NCBI GenBank assembly: GCA_023974075.1
Contig: JAMFTG010000217.1
Location: forward strand, 167,829 to 231,828
DNA length: 64,000 nt
Direction of reading: 5' to 3'
From: Chaenocephalus aceratus
Taxonomy: Eukaryota > Chordata > Actinopteri > Perciformes > Channichthyidae
Both the position numbers and the translations under genes were made by a program. This document shows positions 38,780 to 51,600 of the stretch, in pieces. Position 1 is the first letter of the stretch, and every line of letters starts with the position of its first letter. The notes under the pieces were generated by a model that saw only the letters and a program-made list of their open reading frames with translations, was not told the DNA's origin and ran no database searches.

Positions 38780-39720
38780 ATAAGCATTTTTTAAATGTAT
38801 ATATCCTTTATTTAACCAGGTAAAAGTCTCATTTAGATTAAAATCTCTTATCCAAGAGCGACCTGGCCAAGAGGGTAGCATGAACAGTTACAACAGATAA
38901 AACACAGACAATACAGGCAGACGAATACAGCGGTCGTAAAACACAAATGAAATGGCAAACTATTATAAATCATTAAAAACTGGCACAATTTAAAACGACT
39001 TCAATTGTGGGATAGAGCAATCACATCGACCAATGGTTTGTTGTTCTCTGTCCTTGAAGATGGACTTGAACTCCCCCCAAATCGGACAGTTTAAGCTCCT
39101 TCTGTGTATTTTTCCAAGCAGAAGGGGCAGCATATTTAAAATCCAGGTTCATCCAGGTTGAATACATGTTTGTTTATTGGTGGTTATCAACCTCATAGAA
39201 GGTCAGAAAGCAAATCTGTCCCAACTGTTTGGTTTGCAACCCAAAACACAGGACATTCACCCAAGAGAGCCTGGCATCCAATCGAAAATCAACATTGTGT
39301 GTTACTTTCAGACAAACAGTACAGTCTGAGTCAAACAGGATGTGCTTACACAACATCTCAAAATTCTTTCCAATGGTGAATTTGGAGTCCATGACACTCC
39401 CAAGATCCTTTCTATTCAGTCAGCTGACCTGGTCCTATATGATTATGCTCAAGGTAGACACACTGGCAAAACAATCACTTAAACAGTTTTTAGTACAGTA
39501 CGTTTTACAGTTAACAGTTATTTCTGAAGACCTGAGAGTTCTGGATGGTTCACAAGGTAGCAGGAGATCTGAAAAGTATTTTGGCCCCAAACCATTTAAC
39601 GCTTTATAAACCAGCAGCAGTATTCGGCTTCTCTGACACACAACAAGCCAGTGTAAAGTCCTCAGAACTGGAGTGATGTGATCCACTTTCTTAGTGTTGT
39701 CTTTCTTATACATTTTTTAG
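38780..39720 (-). mobile_element. Non-LTR retrotransposon remnant
   Basis: The minus-strand frame at 39435-39690 reads LRTLHWLVVCQRSRILLLVY and KALNGLGPKYFSDLLLP, the distal reverse-transcriptase region of fish L2/Rex-type LINEs. Sequence toward 38800 ends in the CCTTTATTTAACCAGGTAA word typical of their 3' ends. It is broken and not functional. Confidence 0.65.
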
Positions 39721-39867
39721 TGAGACCTGCAAAGACACCATTACAGCAGACTAGTCTAAGTCTACTGAAGATAAAAGCATCGACAAGTTTTTCCAAATCC
39801 TGCTGTGACATTAGTCTTTTAATCCTATATATATTCTTAAAGTGCAGGGTGACTCATTGTTGTAATG

Positions 39868-40177
39868 CAGTGCTTCTCAAAGTGTGGTCCGCGGACCACT
39901 GGTGGCCCGTGAGCGCCACCTAGTGGTCCGTGAGTATATTGGTACAATTTCACATCTGAAATAAATAAATACATTTAAGTTTTCCGCACTCTCGCGGGAA
40001 TATTTCTGTAATGGAGCAGAAAGTTTCACTTTTGATTGCATCATATAGCCCAGCACAACACCTTCGTCACACATGTTGCCACTTCTTTTATCAGTTTCAG
40101 GCGATTTGTAAACTGTTCTAGAAAAACGATGTGTTTTGGGATATTTGTGGAGTTAGGTGGTCCGCGAGTGTTTTTTT
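39868..40177. mobile_element. Interspersed element, copy 2 (CAGTGCTTCTCAAAG family)
   Basis: Same order of words as 3802-4110, with an extra GTCCGCGGACCACTGGTGG block near the left end. Confidence 0.55.
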
Positions 40178-40414
40178 CTCATTAACTGTTTGATGAAAGC
40201 TACCAGTGTCGCATACAATTGAATACGATCTCCATTTTGTGAGCATTTCTCAGGGAGAAAGGACCGATGAAATGTGTATTGTATTGAATATAATTCAAAT
40301 TCAAAGGTTTTATTGTCATATGCACAAAGCTACAGTGTAGAAATGGCAATGAAATTCTTCTGACCTGAGCTAAATCATTCATGTTTAAAAATCAACATAT
40401 GAAAAAAAACGAAC

Positions 40415-41732
40415 TTTATTAATATTCACAGCTTAAGACAAACACATTAAAGCCGAAAGACAACGTGAGATCACCATCTGTACAATCAATAACAAAGAAA
40501 CCCCAGTGAGCATCACATCAATAACCAGTCACATGTATACAAGACCTACTGTATGAGGGGCATTGCAAAGATCAGGTCTTTGGGTTTGAAAAACCGATAT
40601 GAAAATGTTCCGAAAACGAAATCCTGCCGAGTCCTCTATGAAGGTTTTGAGTACCTGATAGACTCACTGTAGTCTAACAAAGTGTTCGTCTAACATGCTC
40701 CAAAGCTAGGAGTCTACAACCTGTCATAACATCCAAATGATAGAGCAGTTAACGAGTGCGTTGTGTAGAAAAATGACTGACTGGTGAAATCTCCAAAAGA
40801 CATTAAACATGTAAACCCTGCCGAAACCAAACGGACGAACATCGGCGTGATGTGGGTCACTTTAAGGCAAATTAACAATGTATGGAAGTCTGTGGCTTAA
40901 AATACTAAAACTAGTTAACCACATTGAGATGTAATGTTCCTCGTGTGTGCACATGATGAATGACAATATTAAAATGTTAAAATCCGATGCAAAAAAGTGA
41001 CATTTTGAATTAAAGCCACATCGATGATTGCCTTTCGATGTTGGCATCTCATGTACATGACATTCAACTTGCTAAGATCAAGTGCAAAGACCACTGATAT
41101 TCAATATTTAACTCTCCATTCCTGTTTAAAATCTTAAGTAATACAGCCTATAACACTATATAAATATATAAAGCCAATAATATTCTCAATACCTTCCCCT
41201 TTTTTAACAGCCAACACAACTTTGTAGGCACTCAGTTTGAAGAACGGAGGAAATTAACAACACCGAAATAATCTTAAAAATCACGATAACATGATGAATT
41301 CAACAGTGGCACAATTCACCACAGATATCACAGCTGATGTTTCACCGTCACCTCAAGTGTGCTTAAAATCCATTATGGTCTCAAAGCGTTTGACCTTTTA
41401 AAAGACAACAGATTAAAGTCCTGATCTCATGTGTTTTCTCCTGCAGATTGAATCATGAATTAAGTTATTCAAAGAAGTAAAGTTAGGATTCTGCCTGAGA
41501 CATATTGAACACAGTGCTGTTAGCTTAGCATACCTTCTCTAAGGTCTGGACCATTGGGTAGAAAAAGCCTTATTGGATGTGTTCAATGGGAAATAAACAA
41601 CTACATACATGACGAGAAATGTGCCGAAAGGGCAAGCTTCAGTAACATCCCAGCTTTGACTATAAAAGGTAAAAAAAAAAAGTCCTTTTAGTATCCACGG
41701 TTTGACGCCATCGCAGGAGGGAACCAGCGCTG
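40415..41732 (-). other. dcp2: dcp2 3' UTR with poly(A) signal
   Basis: Downstream of the dcp2 stop there is 1.3 kb of AT-rich sequence without recognised repeats. It ends at AATAAA (minus strand, 40420-40415), the best candidate poly(A) signal. The extent is inferred. Confidence 0.5.
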
Positions 41733-41833
41733 TCAGTAGTCGAAACATTTCATGATGGCTTCTCGGTCAAATTTGAAATTGAGGAAGACCTTGGAGGACA
41801 GAATGTGCTCGGAGTCGTTGCTTGGAGATCCTT
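41733..41833 (-). CDS. dcp2: dcp2 exon 11 (conserved C-terminus)
   Basis: The acceptor AG is at 41835-41834. It reads [15 protein letters not shown] then [20 protein letters not shown], matching the vertebrate DCP2 tail FKFDHNAIMK. The stop TGA is at 41735-41733. Confidence 0.95.
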
Positions 41834-42578
41834 CTGTGAAAAGAGAAGCTCATTTACTCGTATAAACACTTATTTGTTATTTTTTGTACAATTGAAAGCC
41901 TCTTATTGGGTTGAGTGTGCAGTCATGTGTTTTACCTAATATGCACTTCTGATTGAAAGGAAGATTTCTATTCCCCGTTTAGTTGTCTTTCATTATTATA
42001 TTTAGCTCAGTTAGCTTCAGCAGAGTGGGTGCAGTCCCAAAGTTACACATCAAATCAAGTTTTATTTATATAGCACATTTATAAACGATTTTTGGTCGAG
42101 CCAAAGTGCTGGACATAAAATAAAAATAGCCTACAGTAGAAACACTTTACAGCAAATACAACAGCACAGATTGTTCAGAATATCAGTATGAGAAAAACGA
42201 CACCCTCTGTCCTCAGACCCTCTGTCCTCAGACCCTCTGTCCTCAGACCCTCTGTCCTCAGACCCTCTGTCCTCAGACCCCTGCCCTCAGACCCTCTGTC
42301 CTCAGACCCTCACACCGTACAAGGAAACACTTCCAGAGAAAACCCACAGTTTAAGGGGAACATGGGAGAAACCTCAGGGAGAGCAGCAGAGGAGATGTTA
42401 AATGGACAAACCTTTCTCAAAACTGTCTTGCAGTCTTCTGGGTTGAAGTTTTTTATCTTCTTTCTGTAGAAAAAGTAGAAAAGCACAACACTTGGAATAA
42501 AAATCATTCACAGAGCAGCAAAGGGTGATCCTTTTTAAAATGATACATACCTTTAAAACTGGTCTAACATCTACAGGC

Positions 42579-42615
<37 letters not shown>

Positions 42616-45600
42616 ATATATAACATCTATCTAACTAACATCTATATATATATATATATATATACCTACCTATTACATGTTACTTGTTAGACGCTTTTAT
42701 TAAATACATACTCAATACTGTGGTTAACCCCCACAGGAGCAATTTTGGGGTGAAGTGTCTCAGGGACACAACGACATGCTGACTGCAGTGGGGCTCGAAC
42801 TCTGATTCAAAGATCAGCACACTAACTCACTGAGCCACAGCCTACCTATCCATAAGGTTCAAAATCAGATGTTCTCTCTACACTGAAATCAGAACTAAAT
42901 ATTGTACCTGCTGGTTGTTGGCCCCATTATCATTGGCTCCTTTCTTCACCGCAGACGAGTCCTGACTCTTTTTACCACTACTTTTCAAACTTGGGCTCTG
43001 CAGAGGAAACAACAGGAGTCATGAGTTAACTGTGAAGTAGCAGCTCTTCTTCTGGTGATTGCATTTACCCTTCAACAATCATAATAAGGTGTGGGTATCA
43101 TAAACATGTTTCTCAAATCTTATTTCCTGCAATATTCTGACATCCAATGAAATAATTCCCATTGCATTTTGTTGAGGGACTTTTAAAGCCCTGGACTCCG
43201 TAGAGAACATCCGTAAACATGTGTCTTGCTAACTATCTATCCAATATATCATATTCCATTTCTTGTCTAGTCTCTTCTTGCACTATTTATCTTTTATCTG
43301 CATTTACTTGCACATCTCAAACATCCTCTGGCACTATTTTATGTCCTATATATATTCATGTTGCACTGTTGGAGGAGCCTGCGACTTAAAGGTGGGGTAG
43401 GTAAGAGTGGAGAAACCAGCTCGAGTGCGCTAGAATTTGAAAGTACGCAGCCGTCCTCTCAGAGCCCCTCCTCCAACACACACACGCGCACATGACCAAT
43501 GAGGGCACGAGATAAGTTTGTGCCCAGATAATAATAATAATAATAATAATAATATATTAATTTTATATAGCGCTTTTCTGAACCCAAAGACGCTTTACAT
43601 TTGAGAGGGAGGGTAGACAAACAAAACAAAAACAAAGACAAAAAGAAACAAAACACAACAGAAAAGCAGTCAGGAGGAAGTTGATTGAGAGGGGGGGGGG
43701 GGCTTATGGATAGAGTTGAAGAGGTGGGTTTTGAGGCGGGACTGGAACAGGGTGAGGGGCTCAGACTCACGGAGGTCTTGGGGGAGGGGCTGCCACAGAG
43801 AAGGCTCTGTCCCCGAAGCTCCGGAGTTTGGCCTTGGGGATTGAAAGCAAACCGGCTGAGGAGGATCTGAGGGACCGGGGTGGTTGGTAGAGGATGAGGA
43901 GGTCAGTGAGGTAGGGGGGGCCAGATGGTGGAGGGCTTTGTAAGTGAGGACCAGGAGTTGGAGCCAGATGGAAGGCTGACAGGCAGGTAGGGGGTCCAGT
44001 TACTTTAGCCGGGCCGGCTCAGATGATTGGTCGTGCTTTTCACAGCGTCATGGCTTCCACAGATGAAATGTTTTTATGGATTTATTGTCAAAGCATTTCA
44101 GATAGTCATTGCCATCGGGATGTTAAGAGCATTCCATGGAATATAACAAAGTGTTTCTGAAGTGAATTACCTCCCCCACCTTTAAGTTGTTCATTGCCAT
44201 TTCTACACTGTAGCTAATGCACACATGCCGATAAGGCCTTGAATCTGAACATCTTGAATGGTGTGATGCTAATGTTTCACCAGAGCATTAAAGGTGTCGA
44301 AAAACATTCCTTTATTTACTTCACTAGCGACCAGACACACGGGCATCATGTCGGCATCTCCAGCAGCTGCACACTTTCCTATAAAGTAGTGATATTACGT
44401 TCGCGATCGATATGATTCTTTTGAACGGCTCTTTGGTACGAACGAAGGGAACCGAGTCGCACTCGGTGAGAGCCGTTCTTTTTATCGTTGATTCACTGCC
44501 TGCCATAAATCCACTCGCCTTTACGGGAACTCGCTTTCCTGAATGCACATTTGCCGTAGATGATGATGGCATAACGCGTGTTGCTTGAGTAGGAGTTTGG
44601 CTGGCCGATAGATAGATAGATAGATAGATAGATGGATAGATGGATAGATGGATAGATGGATGGATGGATGGATAGATGGATAGATGGATAGATGGATAGA
44701 TGGATAGATGGATGGATGGATAGATGGATGGATAGATGGATAGATAGATGGATGGATAGATGGATAGATTCAACTTATTGTCATTACACAGTACAGGTAC
44801 CATGTAACAAAATTGTTTCTCTGCACTCGACCCATCCTAGTGTTAGGAGCAGTGTGCTGCCATTATGTACGGCGCCCGGGGAGCAGTGTTGGGAACGGTG
44901 CCTTGCTCAGGGACACCTCGGTAGCACTTGGTCTTTCCGGGACTTGAACTGGTGACCTTCCAGTTGCCAAGCCAAGTCCCTATCGACTTCGCCACCACCG
45001 CCGATGTAGCAAGTTATACATTTTTCTGTGAGTAAAAGTAGATTTCTGGCAATACAGTCAATCATTATCCTGGTGGTTATTTCGCAGATAAACCGATTAG
45101 CCCCGCCCCCTTTAAAAAAAAAACCCGGCTCTTTTGAACGGCTCTCGGAAAAGAACGGAGCCATAAGATCCGTCTCCCTTCAAAGAGCCGTAATTCCCAT
45201 CACTAATATAAAGGAGAAAACAATAATAAACAATAGCATGACCTGCCCCCTTGTGGCATAAACATGCGTGTGCAGGTAGACAATGAAACCTGTAGTTGCT
45301 ACACTAACTTCCGGGTTGGCATACACAAATACGTCATCACTGCACCGCTCTAGACATATTCATTACATTACATTACATTTAGCTGACGCTGTTATCCAAA
45401 GAGACTTACAGTAAGTACATTCGACCAGGAAGACACAACCTTGAAGAAAACAGAATCATAAACAGTCAGGTTTCATAGAGCCAAGCATTTCAAGTGCTAC
45501 TCAACTGGCTTTAGATAAGCCAGTCCTTTATTAGTATACAATTAGCAGTTCTTTGGTCACTTTCAGAATGATGATTGTGAAGAATGAAAATGTTATCATA

Positions 45601-48600
45601 TCACCTCTGTTCTCATTTCATTGGCTCCGAAATATGACTTCAAGATTTTACTATTAACCTTTCAAATCTTACATGGACTAGCAGCTAATAAAAAAATCAT
45701 CCGTAGGTGGCAGAGCCTTTTCATTCACTTTGGAATCGTCTTCCATTTCAGATCCGAAGCTATTTCCGTTTCAAAAGCAAACTCAAAACCCATCTGTTCG
45801 CATCCGTCTTCCTTGTCGACTAACTTCCATCACCTACTTTCCATCTACAGTAGCATCCCTTCTGTCGCATGCTTTCATCACATGGCAATACTTATGTTGT
45901 TGTATAATGTTTTTATGCTATGCCGTTTGTATTTAGTTTTTGTCTTGGCTTCTGTACAGCCCTTTGAGGCATTTCTTGTGATTTGGGGCTGTAATAAATG
46001 TTGATTTGATTGTGGGGAAGGGGCTTTTGAGATGTATTGAACTATAAGTCTAACATTTAGTAATAATGGTGAATGTAAAGTGTTTCTGTAACATAGTGTC
46101 AGCGTCTTTTCTTTCACCTGGTTGATCTCGTACTGGCTCAGCTGGCCCGCCGCCCTCTGCTTGTTTTTGGCCCATGCCTCTCCTGGAAATGCCTCATTAC
46201 CTGGGAGGCGGCGAGACTTCGACCTGAAAGATGGAAGAGAAACATAAAGTGGACAGTTTAGGTATGCCTTTAACTTCTTCTTCTTCTTAAGGGTCCAACA
46301 GCGTTAACTTTAAGAAAACATAACTAATATCTCTTTAGACCAGTTTGTAAGCACACCAAATTAGCAAAAGTGGTTATTAGAGGACGTCCAAATAATCATC
46401 AGACAAAAGAAAAACAACTTTTTAATATATTGTTTAGTATGTGAATGTTAAAAAGGGCCTTAAGACCAACCACCTGCTAAAAGCCAGCCCCAAGCGATGC
46501 AGATCAACACAACATTATGACATTTTACAGACAAATCTGACACACTACATACATTTAAACCAAACATGAAGCAATGAAGTGAGACATTTTAGTTTGTGAG
46601 TAGGTTCACAAAGACTAAAGGGACCTTTGGCCTGAGCAAGTCGTGGTTTTTATTCTAGCTTCTTCAATAAAAGAAGAGTGTGTGTGCGAGAAAACTAAAC
46701 CGAGCAGCTGATAAAAAGCTAAAACACTCATAAGAGCAGAGGGAACGGCAGACATAAGTCCCGTTTGATAAAAACACAACGTCTAGCTGTTGTGAGATGG
46801 TCTTTACCGAGCGTTGTCTGAAGGTTTGTTTGGAGTGTTTCCGTTGTTTGCAAAGTCGTCGTCGCTGTCCGTTGACTCTCCTTTCAGCTTATTGATCCAT
46901 TCTCTCAGCGGCCTGCAGAGAGGGAGAGGACATCAGTAACATCAGTCAGTACTATGAGGCAATACATCACTTTCACTTAAAGGGTAGGGTAGGTAGGAGA
47001 AAGCAGCTCGAGTGCGCTAGAATTTGAAAGTACGCAGCCGGGAAAAATCTGCCCCTTCCTCTCAGAGCCCCTCCTCCAACACATACGAACGCGCACATGA
47101 CCAATGAGGCACGAGATAAGTCTGTGCCCAGATGGAAGGCTGACAGGCAGGGAGGCCATCCAGTTACTTTAGCCGGGCCGGCTCAGATGATTTTTTACAG
47201 CGCTACGGCTTCCACAGATTAAATATTTTGTGTATTTATCGTCAAAGCATTTAATGTATTCATTTCTAATCGGGATGTTAAGAGCATTCCATGGAATATA
47301 ACAAGTGTTTCTGAAGTGAATGACCCACCCCACCTCTAAGTCAAAATATACACATTTGATCAACAATGACAGACTGCAGTATACAGGGATAATAATACAT
47401 AAGATTTGTATACAAATTATTTATCTAATATATCATATTCCAATGACTTGTATATATAGAATCAGAAACGGGTGTATTGCCAGGTAGGTTCACACATACG
47501 AGGAATTTGACTCGATGTAAAATTCATATAGACTCCTTGCACTATTTCTATTCTATTTTATTTGTATCACTTGCACTATTATCAGTTTTATTGTGTTGCG
47601 TTGTTGGAGGAGCCTGTGACTTAAGAATGTAAGTGCCATACCTACACTGTAGCTGTGCATATGACAATAAAGCCTATGAACGTCTTTTCGCCTCACTCTC
47701 AGAAAGAAGGCAACAACGTATATGTTCCTCTCATGGAAAACTACTAATGATAGATGGAAACCTTGCTCACCTTATGAAGGGAATGGCCATGAAGAATCTG
47801 TTGGGGGCGAGTCCGAGTTTAGACTTGGGCGTCATGTCGTTCCTGTGACACGGCAGCTTCTCAATAGGAAACCACTCGATGTTCTGCAAGAGAGGAAGAT
47901 TTAGAAACGTTTATTTCAGCGACAACAAGCAAGGCAAGTTTATTTATAGAGCACCTGTCAACACGAGGCAATTCAAAGTGCTTTAAAGATATTAAGAAAC
48001 ATATTATAAAATGGCATTTAAAAACACTCATTTAAAAGAAAAGATAATAAAACATGAATAACAAAAGGAACATGAATTAAAGTCACTATACCCGAAATAC
48101 GTCACTATACCCAAGAAGTAAACAATGGAAAGAGAGAAATCCCCAACGAGGCGTTCTGGGGCAGCCGACAGGTCTTCTCTGTGTTAGAGCTTTACTCGCT
48201 ACAGGGTGCACTTTGAGGGTTTGTGACTGCAGACCGTTCACATGCAGAACAACCTACATAACAACAAGGGGACGGGTGATAACCGGAACAGCATGACATG
48301 GGACCTTTAATTTATCCTTTAGTTATTTCAAGTGTTTCATGCTGAACAAACCCCCCTTTGGAAAATTCTAATCTGCAACCCAATATTCAGAAACTTCAAT
48401 GGATCCTGGCCGTATTCGTGTAGCATATACAATTAATTTGCTCCCAGACATTCATGCGGCTTGATAGCTTTGGACCCCGTCTGTATCCCCAATACACGTA
48501 GGGGACTTGAACCACCTACAGGGGACTAAGCAGTGTGAAGAGACGAGGGGACAGAAGCATTCCTACCCTGATCTCCTTCCTCGTCCGTGGGTTGAACTTT

Positions 48601-51600
48601 GTGTCCTGCGACACCCCGGGGATGATGTAGAGCCGAACCACCTGGTCCGTGATCTTCTGCTCGAGGAACACGTCTTTGGAAATACGATTCTTTATGTCGA
48701 AGCCCGTCTCCTCCAGCACCTGAAAAACACCCGGGAATATGAGCTATGAACAGTGGTGTAAAGTAACTAAGTACATTTACTCAAGTACAATGTTGAGGTA
48801 CTTCTACTCCACTACAATTCACAGTACTTCTACTTTTTCTAAGGACAAGATCTGAGTACTTCTACTTTTACTCAAGGACAAGATCTGAGTACTTCTACTT
48901 TTACTCAAGGACAAGATCTGAGTACTTCTACTTTTACTCAAGGACAAGATCTGAGTACTTCTACTTTTACTAAGTACAAGATCTGAGTACTTCTACTTTT
49001 ACTCAAGGACAAGATCTGAGTACTTCTACTTTTACTAAGTACAAGATCTGAGGACTTCTACTTTTACTCAAGGACAAGATCTGAGTACTTCTACTTTTAC
49101 TCAAGGACAAGATCTGAGTACTTCTACTTTTACTAAGTACAAGATCTGAGTACTTCTACTTTTACTCAAGGACAAGATCTGAGTACTTCTACTTTTCCTC
49201 AAGGACAAGATCTGAGTACTTCTACTTTTACTAAGTACAAGATCTGAGGACTTCTACTTTTACTCAAGGACAAGATCTGAGTACTTCTACTTTTACTCAA
49301 GTACAAGATCTGAGTACTTCTACTTTTACTCAAGTACAAGATCTGAGGACTTCTACTTTTACTCAAGTACAAGATCTGAGTACTTCTACTTAACTAAGGA
49401 CAAGATCTGAGTACTTCTACTTTACTCAAGTACAAGATCTGAGTACTTCTACTTTTACTCAAGGACAAGATCTGAGTACTTCAACTTTTACTCAAGTACA
49501 AGATCTGAGTACTTCTACTTTTACTCAAGGACAAGATCTGAGTACTTCTACTTTTACTCAAGGACAATATCTGAGTACTTCTACTTCTACTCAAGTACAA
49601 GATCTGAAGACTTCTACTTTTACTCAAGAACAAGATCTGAGTACTTCTACTTTTACTAAGTACAAGATCTGAGTACTTCTACTTTTACTCAAGTACAAGA
49701 TCTGAGGACTTCTACTTTTACTCAAGGACAAGATCTGAGTACTTCTACTTTTACTCAAGTACAAGATCTGAGTACTTCTACTTTTACTAAGGACAAGATC
49801 TGAGTACTTCTACTTTTACTCAAGTACAAGATCTGAGTACTTCTACTTTTACTCAAGGACAAGATCTGAGTACTTCTACTTTTACTCAAGGACAAGATCT
49901 GAGTACTTCTACTTTTACTCAAGGACAAGATCTGAGTACTTCTACTTTTACTCAAGTACAAGATCTGAGGACTTCTACTTTTACTAAGTACAAGATCTGA
50001 GTACTTCTACTTTTACTCAAGTACAAGATCTGAGGACTTCTACTTTTACTCAAGAACAAGATCTGAGTACTTCTACTTTTACTAAGTACAAGATCTGAGT
50101 ACTTCTACTTTTACTCAAGGACAAGATCTGAGTACTTCTACTTTTACTCAAGTACAAGATCTGAGTACTTCTACTTTTACTAAGGACAAGATCTGAGTAC
50201 TTCTACTTTTACTCAAGTACAAGATCTGAGTACTTCTACTTTTACTCAAGGACAAGATCTGAGTACTTCTACTTTTACTCAAGGACAAGATCTGAGTACT
50301 TCTACTCAAGGACAAGATCTGAGTACTTCTACTTTTACTCAAGTACAAGATCTGAGGACTTCTACTTTTACTAAGTACAAGATCTGAGTACTTCTACTTT
50401 TACTCAAGTACAAGATCTGAGGACTTCTACTTTTACTCAAGGACAAGATCTGAGTACTTCTACTAAGTACAATATCTGAGTACTTCTACTTTTACTCAAG
50501 GACAAGATCCGAGTACTTCTACTTTTACTAAGTACAAGATCTGAGTACTTCTACTTTTACTCAAGAACAAGATCTGAGTACTTCTACTTTTACTAAGTAC
50601 AAGAGCTGAGTACTTCTACTTTTACTCAAGTACAAGATCTGAGTACTTCTACTTTTACTCAAGGACAAGATCTGAGTACTTCTACTTTAACTAAGGACAA
50701 GATCTGAGTACTTCTACTTTTACTCAAGTACAAGATCTGAGGACTTCTACTTTTACTCAAGGACAAGATCTGAGTACTTCAACTTTTACTCAAGTACAAG
50801 ATCTGAGTACTTTTACTTTTACTCAAGGACAAGATCTGAGTACTTCTACTTTTACTCAAGGACAAGATCTGAGTACTTCTACTTTTACTCAAGGACAAGA
50901 TCTGAGTACTTCTACTTTTACTCAAGGACAAGATCTGAGTACTTCTACTTTACTCAAGTACAAGATCTGAGACTTCTACTTTTACTCAAGAACAAGATCT
51001 GAGTACTTCTACTTTTACTCAAGTACAAGATCTGAGTACTTCTACTTTTACTAAGGACAAGATCTGAGTACTTCTACTTTTACTCAAGTACAAGATCTGA
51101 GTACTTCTACTTTTACTCAAGGACAAGATCTGAGTACTTCTACTTTTACTCAAGGACAAGATCTGAGTACTTCTACTTTTACTCAAGGACAAGATCTGAG
51201 TACTTCTACTTTTACTCAAGTACAAGATCTGAGGACTTCTACTTTTACTAAGTACAAGATCTGAGTACTTCTACTTTTACTCAAGTACAAGATCTGAGGA
51301 CTTCTACTTTTACTCAAGGACAAGATCTGAGTACTTCTACTTTTACTCAAGGACAAGATCTGAGTACTTCTACTTTTACTCAAGTACAAGATCTGAGGAC
51401 TTCTACTTTTACTCAAGGACAAGATCTGAGTACTTCTACTTTTACTCAAGGACAAGATCTGAGTTCTTCTACTTTTACTAAGTACAAGATCTGAGTACTT
51501 CTACTTTTACTCAAGTACAAGATCTGAGTACTTCTACTAAGTACAATATCTGAGTACTTCTACTTTTACTCAAGGACAAGATCTGAGTACTTCTACTTTT

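Noticed and set aside
39435..39713. Host gene resembling a conserved protein (HWLVVCQRSRILLLVYKALN)
   Set aside because: This is the distal reverse-transcriptase segment of a fish LINE and is broken.
42310..42507. Minus-strand frame [17 protein letters not shown] as dcp2 coding
   Set aside because: The dcp2 exon 10 frame is [17 protein letters not shown], supported by phase and homology.
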